Positions 47,500 to 58,840 of a stretch of 64,000 nt of DNA are shown here, in pieces. A program made the position numbers and the translations under genes. Below the pieces are notes generated by a model that was not told where the DNA came from, made no database searches, and was given only the letters and a program-made list of their open reading frames with translations. This stretch comes from Datisca glomerata (lineage: Eukaryota > Streptophyta > Magnoliopsida > Cucurbitales > Datiscaceae). The stretch spans positions 1,061,818-1,125,817 of the forward strand of contig QANY01006266.1 of the NCBI GenBank assembly GCA_003255025.1. Reading direction: 5' to 3'. Position 1 is the stretch's first letter. Each line of letters opens with the position of its first letter.

Positions 47500-50400
47500 T
47501 CCTTCTGTAAAAAACTCGAAACAACAATACTCTTTATGAACCTTATAAAACAATTCCTGTTAAAAGTTAAAAAATAAACGGGATGAAAATTTTTAAGGGA
47601 AGCGAGACTTAAAAAAATAAGCAGGAGTGAGTTTTAGTGAAGAGAGGCTCTCGATTAGACACTCAAACACTTCCTTATTCAGTATTCTCTCTTAATTTCT
47701 TCGTGAGAGAGATCCGCCATTCCCACAGTCTTCTCTCTTGAAGCTCTCACTTGCAACTCCCTTTCTCAACTCTATCCATACAAGGAGAGACATGGCATGA
47801 TTGTTCTTGCTTTAGTGTGCGATTTCTATGAAACTCAGACCCTTGCGCACTATCAAGTGAGTAGAGAGGGCTCTTCGCATCTTTCGTTTGTGAAACTAGG
47901 GCTCTTCGTATCTATTGTACAGAATAGGGAGTTAGGGTTCTTGACTTTACAGTTCATGGCTTCGTATGTTCCTGTGAAAGTGTGAATTTGATTCTTCTTC
48001 ATATGTTTGCCCTACTCTCGCTCATTCGCTTGGTTCACTTAGGAAAGCTTGTAAATCATAGATAGTTGTTTTTGGATTTTTCTTCATTAATATATCAAAT
48101 ATAGAGAGAAAAACATTGATTTTGGATCGTGTTTTCTCCGATTGATATTTGCTTTCTGAATCTTCGTAGCTTTGCTATCTCATTCCATTATAATAGTTAT
48201 ATATCGTAGATCATCGCTATAAACTAATTCTAGCTTCAGTTTTTGTTTCTAGTTCTCTAGAAAACCAAAATCACGAAGATTTCCTTCTGCGTATTTCTCC
48301 ATCGCCTCCGACGACGTTCCATCTCTACGTAATTGTACAATTTAGGTTTGATTTTACTGCTCTTTCTTAGTTTTTATTTCTGATAAATGAATACTATTGA
48401 ATTTTCTGAGAATTGTGTTCACTCTCAAATGATTGGATTGTCTTGAAGATATTATTTTGGTGAGTTTCTACTTGTAAGTCAAATGGTTATTCCTTTGCGC
48501 ATATGTCTCTTTTTAGTTTTCTATATTTATATTCTCATTTGTTGATATGAATATGCTTACATAAATCCTATTTATCAATCTGGTTTCAGAACTCCAGTTA
48601 ATACTAGTTTAGTATGTTTCATGCATCTCATCATATTTCACCAGTTCCTGCCACTAAAGATGAGGTATTGGCCTCTCAGAGCTAGTTCTATATCTCCTTA
48701 GTAATTTTCTTTAATATGTTGGTGTGGCTATTTAATTTTTTCCTCCTTTTTCAGATTGAAGTAGAAGCAGCTTCTGTTAAAACTGTAGCAGAGCATGTAT
48801 ATGCCCCTTAAGAATTGTTTTAGATAGGGTCGTTTTGACTTTAACTGGAGTGTTGTTAGGATGTTGGCAGGTACCTCCTCTACTACCATCATTAATCTAT
48901 TCAAATTAAAGTTTTGCATCTTGAAGTCTTCATGGTGTAGCTCCCTCCCTCCCTCTCTCCCTCATTCCCTCACTCCCATGCATGTACAGACATGCAGACA
49001 CGTGCTCAGACACAATTGTTCACTCACTGTGTTAGTCACTTCTCGCTCATAGATTTGATATATCTCCACATTGAACTCCTAGGCATGCATTACTCAGAAA
49101 ACACATACACCTGCTGCATTTTCTACTTGTAATATCTCATCTGTTAGATATCCTGAAATGTTGCAATAGTTTTTTGGGCCCTTCATGAATTGAGTTTGAT
49201 TACTCATTATTTCATTTAATTAGTATTCAAACTCCATTGTAGTTTGTTGTTTATTATTCGTAAGAAGAATCATGAAATTGTTGCTCTAACTACAAATGGT
49301 TAGCATTATTTGCCTGAAAAAATCAGTTTGCTTTTTAGGGAATTGTTAAGGGGAATAAGTTTTTAATGTCGGGTAGAAACAAGTAGTTGATAGTAGGCTT
49401 ATGGGCGAATTCACTCGCTTAATTTTGATAAAATTATCTGAATTGTGCTGAGGCGATCTACAACTTAGGCTGGTGTAAAATTGGAGGAAGAAAAAAGAAG
49501 TGCTCATCTTTTACTTTTCCTTGTCTTCGGTTATCGGGACTAGAGTTTAGGCTGTATTGTTCCAAAGTGCAATGAAGCAAAACATTGTGTGCGTTAATTT
49601 TCATAGTTGATTCAGGTAAGTCATGAGAAATAAAATATGCCGTCTTTTGAATTCATTAAATGATTCAGAAATTCTTTGAATTGGATGGAATGGTTTGAAA
49701 AGACAGACCCGTTTACAATTTCTTTAGTCAAATATACGTTTGCGTTGTGGGCCTAAACTCACTTTTGATCTCTCTTTAAGTGTCTGTAACTAAACATTTT
49801 ATGATTTTAAGCACATTCCTATGTTTTCCATTAACTTTGACTCACAGACTTTGGTTTTTGGTGTTCTGTTTTATCCTCCAAATCTCTTATGTAATCTGTC
49901 TCTCTAGTACACTTTTGTTTCTTTTAAAAAATATACTATTATATTTTTTTAGAGATTACCTATTCTGTTCAAATCAAGCATGTGTTTTAATAAGAGTTGT
50001 CTGTAGTTTTCTGCCACTGCACATTAACACTTTTGCTATAGCTGTTATGTTTTGACATATTGAATCTTCGTAACTTATCTGTAGATTCTATATCAGTCGT
50101 TATCAACGAACATTGAGGGAGGTGCTAAATGGTTGGTCAACAAAATCAAATGTCCATCATTTTACTCATTTCTGCACCATTCTCTGAGAGTTCATCTTTT
50201 TTTATCAATTTGAATTTGATAAATTCTATATTATGTTCTGATTAATGTGAATCCTTTTCCTTACGATTTTTGGGTCCAGAGTTTTGTTTCTTTTGCATAC
50301 TCGGTATATGTAAAGTTAGGAAGATTGTATTTCACTATTACTTGCATAAGTCATGTTCATACTTCATGCGAAATATTACAATAATAGCTTGGAAAGAATG

Positions 50401-50564
50401 AAGCATTGAACTAAGAACTAAATTCCAAGCTGAAACAACAATGGACCAAGGCAACATGGAATTGGCTAGCTCATGGCAACTGGGGCTCCATATTCTCCTG
50501 TAATCTGTCAAGGTCTGGTAGCTCTCTTATTTTGGCTCCTGGACTGGTTTGTTCCGGCTGTAAG
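47500..50564. other. Left arm interior of inner CACTA element
   Basis: CT-rich leader-like sequence at 47640-47780 and 48255-48345, then the two-exon reading at 48614-48811 (17 plus 18 codons then TAA), then AT-rich intron-like sequence. It could be a captured host-gene 5' end, but I do not recognise the protein. A (ctccct)n tract lies at about 48938-48965. Confidence 0.35.
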
Positions 50565-50862
50565 TGTTGAAGAAAGAGAAGCAGAAGTTACAGACTCAGA
50601 AGGAAATCTTCATCATAGGCAAAAGAGGGAAGCATAATAGAGACTTTCACCAAACACAGTGGGTGTCTAACCATTTCTGGTAAAAAATGATCACATGCAT
50701 CAGTAGGCATCCGTTGGAGATCATAGGCAACCGTTAGAGATTATATGTATATATACATCCTTACTCATTGTAAACAATAAGCATTATTCAATAAGAAATC
50801 AGAACCAAGAGGCTCATCATCTTTCTTTAAAGATTAGAACCAAAAGATTCATCATTTCTACA
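50565..50862 (+). repeat. 5' LTR of inner copia element
   Basis: 298 bp, TGTTGAAG...TTCTACA. Lacks the 10-base insertion found in the 3' LTR at about 55284-55294. Confidence 0.95.
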
Positions 50863-50874
50863 TGGTATCAGAGC
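50863..50874 (+). other. Primer-binding site of inner copia element
   Basis: tggtatcagagc, directly adjacent to the LTR end; initiator Met tRNA type. Confidence 0.9.
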
Positions 50875-50905
50875 TGAGATTCTGAGAACCAACACATACA
50901 ACAGT

Positions 50906-51696
50906 ATGGCAGAACCATCAACCTCCGGCCAGCTTCACCACCATGACACCAATCCCAGACTGACCTCCATCCTGCTCACTGGCCACAACTACATACCGTG
51001 GGCCAGGGCGGCTCGGGTGAGCCTAAAAGGAAGAGGCAAACTGAGTTTCGTGGACGGCAGTAAGCCAAGACCAGACTGAAACTCAAACGAATGGGACATC
51101 ATGGACACCAGGTAATGACCTCGATAACTAATTCAATAGACCCAAAACTCAGTGAAATCTTTTGTTTTTGTGAAACAGGACAGGAACTCTGGGAAGAAAT
51201 CAGGAGCAATTATTGTGAACAAAACAATTTCGTGCAAGTCTTTGAACTTAAACGAGAGATCTCCCAAGCAAAACAGGGGGACAGATCAGTTCCGGAGTTA
51301 ATCGGGTTTTTAAAATCTAAGTTCAAAGAACTTGAAACCCTGAGACCGATGACCACTGACCTGAAGGAACTCCAAGAGCGGGCTGAGCAGGATATGGTGT
51401 TCCATTTCTTGACGGCTCTCGACTCAAGCTACGAAGCGTTCCGGGCTCAGATCTTGATGTCGACAGAGAAGCCCACTTTTGCCACGGTCTCAGCCATGGT
51501 TCAAAGAGAAGAAACCAGGCGACGAGTGATGAGTACCAGAGATGACAAGGCGGAGGCACTAGCCATGGCGACCCACAGCTCCCTCCGAAACCCTAACCCT
51601 AGGGAAGGGGGAAGTCACCGCGGACAGCCAGGCGAGCTGGTGAAATGCAGCCACTGCCGAAAGAAAGAACCAGAGAAAGTTCCAGAAGGAGCGTGA
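50906..51696 (+). pseudogene. Gag of inner copia element
   Basis: Starts at ATG 50906 (MAEPSTSGQL) with SILLTGHNYIPWARAARVSL, the copia gag N-terminal signature. A frame break near 51077 separates it from 51091-51696, which carries the gag core (GQELWEEIRSNYCEQNN, VFELKREISQAKQGDRSV, LTALDSSYEAFRAQIL). The zinc knuckle starts as KCSHCRKK but is lost by a frameshift around 51650. Gag would form the particle. Confidence 0.85.
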
Positions 51697-51967
51697 GAAT
51701 GATGAGCGAGGGGACTGCGCGAAGAGTGACGAGCGAGGGGGCTCCGCGAAGACATTCCCCTTTTATACTGAGGGCTTCAGCGGAGCGGGTTACGGGTCAC
51801 GACCCGACCGAGACCGCAGAGCCCACATGACAGTCGGACCCGGTTCAAGTATTGGGAACCGACCCGATCGAATGGAGGAAATGGACAGATCCTGATCTAT
51901 TAGAGCAAATCTACACACAGACAACCACGCACAGATGGCTACACTGCTCAAATAATTCGGAGAATTT

Positions 51968-54900
51968 TTGTGCGATACCTCAAGTTCATCTATTTGCAAT
52001 ACTATCAATTATTTTTCTAAATCTGCAAATTTTTATCATAACTTAGAACACTGGATAATAGACTATGGTGCCTCAGACCACATGACTCATAACATAAAAA
52101 ATCTACACACTCTCACGAAATTAGAAAAACCACAACACGTGACGGTAGCTAATGAAAATAAAGTTCCAATTTTTGGCATAGGGTTCACCACACTCTTCAC
52201 AAAAACCAGTAACAACGTACTTTGTCTACCCAATTTTAACTCCAATCTCCTATCCGTTAGTAAAATAACCAAAGGCTTAAACTGCAATGTTACTTTTTCA
52301 CCTGACAAAGTAATTTTTCAGGATCGAGTCACCGGGAGGAAGATTGGTGAAGGAAAATTTAGAAACGGTCTGTACTACTTAGAAGATACCGACAAAAAAT
52401 GCCTTTCCACCTCCAGTATAGTACAAAAAGGCAAAATATTACATTGGAGATTCGGTCATCCCTCCGACAAAATCCTAAACAAATTATTCAGTTGTAATTC
52501 AGACTCTAGCAGTTGCTCAGTCTGTAAACTCTCAAAACAAACCAGGTTACCCTTTCTACTATCTAGTAGTACGACAAAATGATGTTTTGAATTAATTCAT
52601 TCTGATGTTTGAGGACCCGCCCCATTTGATTCATATAGTAAATTCAAATACTATGTTACATTTATTGATGATTTCTCTTGCACCACATGGTTATATATTT
52701 TGAAATCAAAAAATGAAGTCTTCAGTCGTTTTCAAGAGTTCAACAATTTAGTTGAAACTCAATTTGAAACAACCATAAAAATCTTTAGGTCTGACAATGG
52801 AACCGAGTATACTAACAACACATTTTTTGAGTGTTTTAAACAAAATGGTATACGACATCAAACCACCTGTATCCACACCCCACAACAAAATGGTGTCTCA
52901 GAACTTAAAAATTGACACCTTCTTGAAATGACTAGGTCTCTCCTCCTCCTCCAAAACAACGTACCCAAAAAATACTGGTCCGATGCTATACTCACAGCAA
53001 CCTACCTCATCAATCGGTTACCCAATGTAAAATTGCATATGAAAAGTCCTCTAGAAATTCTCAAGGGTAGGAAAATTAACCTAGATCATATATGAGTATT
53101 CAGATGTACATGCTTCGTACACATTCCAAGACTTGATAAATTAGATAAAACCTCAGTCAAAACCCTATTTTTGGGGTATTCCGTTGAGAAAAAGGGGTAT
53201 AAGTGTAACGACCCAATAAACCATAAACTCTACATCTCGCGCGATGTAGAATTTTTAGAACTAAAATCCTATTACCTAAAGGACCTCGACAACCATAACC
53301 ACCACCAAACGTTTCCGCTGCCTAACAGTCTTATTTCCTCCGATATCATAAGACAGGAACAGGATACTGCATCAACCACGCCAGAGACTAGTACCTCAGG
53401 GGGAGCAACTGATGAGGCATCTGTCACTGATGAAGCAGTAATCGTAAGAAGGTCAACAAGGCAAACTCAAACCCCAGCAAGATTAAAAGACTACGTGTCC
53501 CATCAGGTTCTATACCCTATCCAGAATTTCCTATCTTATGATAAAATCTCTAACATCCACAGGGCATACTTGGGCAAAATTGATGAAACAGTTGAGCCAA
53601 AGACCTATCAAGAAGCCCAACTCGACTCCAAATGGAGAAAGGCGATGAATGAAGAACTTCTAGCCTTGGAAAAAAATGACACTTGGGATATAATCCCATT
53701 GCCCAACGGGAAAAAACCTGTAGGATGTAAATGGGTCTATAAGACCAAATACAACAGCAACAACACTATCGAAAGATATAAAGCCTGACTAGTCGCCAAG
53801 GGCTTTACTCAGACATATGTAGTAGATTACCAGGAAACGTTCACTCCAGTAGCAAAAATGAACACGATCCGAGTATTTCTATCCGTTGCCACCAACCTCA
53901 GCTGGGAACTATATCAAATGGATGTAAAAAACGCTTTCCTCTAAGGAAATCTGGAAGAAGAAGTATATATGTCCCTTCCTCCAGGACACAAGAAAGTAAC
54001 GCACCCGTCCATGGTATGTAGATTAAAGAAGGCTATCTACTGCCTGAAACAGTCACCAAGGGCATGGTATGAAAAATTAAGCTTGTCTCTTTTAAAAATT
54101 AACTTTGTCAAAAGCTCTGCTGACTCATCTATGTTCGTCAAACACACGAACAACTCCACCACCATCGTTTTAGTCTACGTGGATGACATTATCATCACCG
54201 GAAATAACCACGATGAAATATGGAGTGTTCAACAATTTCTAAAAGGAGAGTTTGATATTAAAGATCTAGGAAAACTGAAGTACTTCCTAGGGATAGAAAT
54301 AGCTCACTCGAAAAAGGGACTGTTTCTATCTCAAAGAAATTATATCTTAGACTTGTTAAAAGAAACATGCATGATATGGGCAAAACCTGCTAGCACACCA
54401 ATGAAACCAACATGAAAATATGACTTAATGATATCAAACCAATAATTGATATAGGCCAATATCAGAGACTAGTAGGAAAACTAATTTATCTAACGGTTAC
54501 AAGACCAGATATCACTTTTACAGTTAGCGTTATCAGTCAATTCATGCACCCACCCTGCACAATCACCAGGCAGCCGTAGAAAGGATACTCAGATACCTTA
54601 AAGAACACCCGGTCAAGGGATATGGATGAAGAGAATCGGGGAAAACTCCTTAGTTGGATACACTGATGCAGACTGGGCATGTAGTTACGATAGAAAATCT
54701 ACATATGGCTTCTGTGTCTTTGTAGGTGGAAATCTAGTAACCTGGAAGAGCAAGAAACAAACTGTTGTAGCAAGGTCAAATGCAGAGCCATGGCCTCCAC
54801 TGCTAATGAACTCACATGGATTAGACATCTCCTTCAAGACATGAAGGTTGAGATAAAAAAACTGATAGAGATGCACTGTGACAACCAAGCAGCACGTCAT

Positions 54901-55110
54901 ATTGTAATGAACCCCATTTTCCACGAGAGAACCTAACACATTGAAGTGGACTGTCACTTCATAAGAGAGAAGATACAGTCGGGAGAAATCACCATTCCTT
55001 TTGTACGTAGTGAAGACCAGCTGGCCGACATCTTCACCAAAGCCCTTGACAAAAATAACCTCCAAAGAATACTTAACAAGTTGGGCTCGATCAACCTATA
55101 CGAACCCAAC
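51968..55110 (+). pseudogene. Pol of inner copia element (PR-IN-RT-RH)
   Basis: Protease: WIIDYGASDHMT (about 52052-52087; the Ser of DSG is Tyr). GAG-pre-integrase: ILHWRFGHPSDKIL (52435-52480) and CSVCKLSKQTRLPF. Integrase: IHSDV then a TGA for Trp, FIDDFS, RSDNGTEYTN and PQQNGVSE (52585-52915). RT: WRKAMNEELLALEKNDTWD, KPVGCKWVYKTK, then ERYKA followed by TGA where relatives have Arg (53786-53788), and YVDDIIITGN at about 54175. RNase H: VGYTDADWACSYDRKSTYG (54650-54710) and the end QLADIFTKAL (about 55020). Stops are mostly one-base changes of CGA, TGG or AAA codons. It is clearly an inactivated but fairly young copy. Confidence 0.9.
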
Positions 55111-55112
55111 TT

Positions 55113-55121
55113 GAGGGAGAG
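55113..55121 (+). other. Polypurine tract of inner copia element
   Basis: gagggagag directly before the 3' LTR; the plus-strand primer site. Confidence 0.85.
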
Positions 55122-55429
55122 TGTTGAAGAAAGAGAAGCAGAAGTTACAGCCTTAGAAGGAAATCTTCATCATAGGCAAAAGAGGGAAGCAGAACAGAGA
55201 TTTTCACCAAACACAGTGGGTGTCTAATCATTTCTGGTAAAAAATGATCACAGACATCAGTAGGCATCCGTTGGAGATCATAGGAGTTCATAGGCAGCCA
55301 TTAGAGATTATATGTATATATACATCCTTAATCATTGTAAACAATAAGCATTATTCAATAAGAAATCAGAACCAAGAGGCTCATCATCTTTCTTTAAAGA
55401 TCAGAATCAAAAGGTTCATCATTTCTACA
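55122..55429 (+). repeat. 3' LTR of inner copia element
   Basis: 308 bp; same ends as the 5' LTR, about 5% diverged from it. Confidence 0.95.
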
Positions 55430-55434
55430 GTAAG

Positions 55435-57763
55435 TTACTTCTTTTAGTCATATTGTAATTTGTGGCTTGTTCTAAAGGCCCCCTCCCCCAACTTGGATAT
55501 AGTTTGTTATCTTGTAAGCTTGGGCTTATTATAAGGGCTCACTATTTGTGTCTATTCTCTATAAAGGCCATGCTCTCTCTTTTGCTTCCTGCTGCTCCCT
55601 GAAGTGTACTGTTGTTGGTCTGTTAGTGACGTTATGTATCTTGTCAAGTTGTGACGTTTGAAATGTTTGTAGTGATTCTTATTTTACAGTGTTTGAAATG
55701 ATTTTTTTGTTTCAATTAAATATTATATGTGCCCAACTTGTTCGATTTTGATCTTCATCATTAAGTTATGCTTATAATGTCCAAGCAATAACAATTTTTC
55801 CTTTTTGTTTATCAGCCAAACATTTCTCCCTTGCTGTTAAACCATATATTTATAGACCTTATAAGTTTTATTTTCACTGACTCATGTAAAGTGTGGATTT
55901 TGTATCTCCAAACTTTTAGCTTTTAAGGTATGTTTCTCACTTTAGTGTATATTTGTTCACTCTTCTGTCATCTCCTTATTGAGTTTTGAGCTTCTTTTAG
56001 TATTCAAGTTCATAGTTGTTTTATCTTTTTCAAGACAGTTTTGGGCATCTATGGCCAATTTGGCAGTCTTGATTATTTTTTAGTTTTGTTTTTGGAGGAT
56101 TGGTTTGCACACACTTAAACAAAAATTTACAACATTTCCATCATATTGGTGCTATGATGAGCAACTAACATGTGAGAAAGATAACTCTTTAAGGGTATCT
56201 TCAATGAAATTTTTTTGTTACGCTTGGCTTCTGAGTACTAATGCTTCATAGGAAATATTGTACTTTAATGATCTTGAAAATATCAGGGAAAAGCCTTGAT
56301 ATTGCCTTTGCTCACCATTTTAATGTGCTTTCTTTTGATCTTATTTGATTGTCATGTTCTCATCTTCTTCACTTTGACTGTTGAAAATGAAATATGTGCT
56401 GTTGATTAATCTACTGAAACAAAAGGGAAGATGGTGTAAGAATTCTACCTTAAGAAGACTCAGTACTTTGGAAGATTCATTAACTTTTTATGGAATCTGT
56501 TTTACCTTTAAACAGAATGAAGAGCATGAATTATGCATGTTCACCTATGATTTATTTGGGCCTTTCTTTTTGGTGCCTACACGTACTAATTTATTTGGTC
56601 TTGCTTCATTACTTGTTCTTCATTTTTGTCAATATTATGGAGAATTGTATTCTACTTATTTGTTCATTGAACGATAGTATTTACATGTGACGAATGATCA
56701 TATAGTTGTAGGTTTTGTGTTTCGAGTGTTGGGATACTACACGGGGCACCAATGTAAGATATTACATTGTTATTAAGGTTTATTACAAGTATATACTTGT
56801 AGTTACATTTTTATTAAGGTTTTAGATGCATGACTGTTTATGAATAGTTAGAAGTAGTAAAATGAAAAGAGACAAGAATGGTTGTTTTATTGGATACATG
56901 GTGGAGCCTAAAACAGTAGATAGGCATATAGATGAACAATTTGGATCAATTTTTATGATATTGTGTGGGTTAATACTGTTTTAGCTATGCAATTCTACAA
57001 AATCATATAGTGTGCTTAAAAATATGCATTGTTATTTTTTCACAAAGTATAAAATGATAATGTGAGCAATGTGAAATTATCTTAAAGCTACTGTTTTATT
57101 CTTTAAAATACAGGACCTACAATCCCTTGAAGATTTTCAACATGACATCAAATTTTGAAAGTATTTTGCAGCGTCTGTGAAACTTTTAGATGTCTTTTAT
57201 TTTTCGAAATGAATGTTGTATTAGTAGACAAAATACTAATACTTTTAGATTGTACTTATGGATGATACTTTTAGATAATATTTTGTGAGCATGAAACGAT
57301 GTTTGAATACCTTTTAGTCTAGTAATGTATTAATTTTGAATGTTTAAATACATAAACATGTGCATATAAATTAATTATAAAAAAATATTTATAAAATGTC
57401 AAGAAAATCTCTTTATGAGAGGCGTAATTTATAACAAAAAATTATTTCAATGAGATTCATAAAACCTTATGGTATCTAATTTAATAGGATACAAAAATAC
57501 ATGTGAATGTTAAATCACAAGTATTAAAAAAATCCGTTGAAATCATTCAATAGGGGCCTGAAAATTCTATTAAATAATATTCTACAGGAGTAGAAAAATC
57601 CTGTAAAAAGTGAGATACCTCAGTGATCTTCACAGGAGGCGTTGCACATCGCGAAAAATGTGGACTTTTTATATGAGAGGCTGTCACAGGCGCCACATGA
57701 TCCCTGTGAATTACTTTTCACGGGGATATCTGTCTCTTGTAAAATGTTATATTTCTTGTAGTG
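55435..57763. other. Right arm interior of inner CACTA element
   Basis: No recognised coding sequence; mainly T-rich, intron-like sequence. The last 150 bases (57610-57763) contain cacagg/cctgtg words like those expected for subterminal repeats. Confidence 0.4.
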
Positions 57764-57766
57764 GCT

Positions 57767-58840
57767 TGTGCTATTTATGATGGTAATACTAGTAAAGCTT
57801 CTTAACTAAGTGATAATTTAAGTACACAATTGTTTCTATGCTACAAAAAGTGGATGTCTTCTGATTCTGTTCTTTGACTTGACTTCTTATCCCGCTTTAC
57901 TCGGGGTTCATGTGGATGGTGGCCCCTCTTAAGATGGCCCAGATAACTTGTTACTAGACCTGATGACACAGAGGAAAGAGTATGATTCACCTCTAAAAAG
58001 TTTACGCTTTATAGCTTTACACTTTTTTTGCCACTTTCTCTTTGTCAATTTGATACTCACCATTCTTTTAGTTATTTGGTGCTAGAAAACCAATTTCAAT
58101 CTTAATCACACTATAGCCTAGCAGAAAACGATAGACATAAAGGCTAGTAAAAGATACTTGATTTATGAGAAGTCTGAGACCGAAAAATAATGGGAACCCG
58201 ATTGGAAAGATTGCCACTTAAAGGATGAAGAGATTTGCAAAGCTAAAGTTATTCTTTTTTTGTTAATTTTACAAGAGAGAAAAAATAAGAAAATTGAGCG
58301 GATCTTATTAGAGTTTTCAAAACTGAACAAGTCTAATATTAGAAATGTAATTTCTATTTTACATTACATCTAACCAATAACTAATGACTCATCCTCGCAG
58401 TTGAGCGGGTATTCTCTTGAAATGCACAAACACAAGTACATACATACAAGATGGGAATTTTCTGTGCATATATATATACATAGAGCTTACCGAGCCGAAA
58501 TGTTAAAGATAAAGAGATTGTTTTATTTTAATTTTGTGATTCTTGGAACTCCCAATTCTTAATTGATTTTCTAATCAGTTTTGTTTGATATTCTTTTTAG
58601 GATGGTTGTGTACAAGTTCATGCTATAACAATATTCTTTGTATAAGACAATACTCAATGCTCTTTAGCTCAACTTCAGTTTATATTTGGAGTATTCCTAT
58701 GCTATGACTCTACAATATTACTCAGTCTTAATTCCTTAATACAAATCTGTCAACACATGCCATAATTTGGCATCCGTAAAACTGGTATATTATCAGCTCT
58801 ATTTTTGTGCCTAAAATGTATGCTGTAATTTTTATGTTAG
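57767..58840. other. CACTA-like element interior before the captured exons
   Basis: No gene recognised; could be intron or upstream sequence of the captured fragment. Confidence 0.35.

Larger units (their letters stand above)
50565..55429 (+). mobile_element. Ty1/copia element with LTRs and TSD
   Basis: LTRs at 50565-50862 and 55122-55429, a primer site right after the first, a polypurine tract right before the second and a perfect 5-bp target duplication gtaag (50560-50564, 55430-55434) define a complete insertion of 4865 bp. Domain order gag-PR-IN-RT-RH is copia-type. The frame is broken by single-base changes and shifts, so it is not autonomous. By eye the LTRs differ by about 14 substitutions and one 10-bp indel, i.e. 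about 5%. Confidence 0.95.
47449..57763. mobile_element. Inner CACTA element
   Basis: The left end CACTATAACAAATATGGCAT and the complement of the right end CACTACAAGAAATATAACAT agree over about 28 bp (continuing as TTCTACAAGA and TTTACAAGA). The flanking triplets are both gct (47446-47448, 57764-57766). Excluding the copia element inside it, the element is about 5.4 kb. No transposase is recognised. The interior has exon-like pieces of unknown origin: ATG 48614 to 48664 followed in phase by 48755-48811, with GT/AG borders. Confidence 0.85.

Noticed and set aside
54685..55065. Minus-strand open frame of 126 codons
   Set aside because: Shadow of the copia RNase H coding region, whose motifs are clear on the plus strand.
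56381..56677. Open frame of 98 codons in the inner CACTA element
   Set aside because: Hydrophobic T-rich translation without motifs; overlapping frames are equally open.
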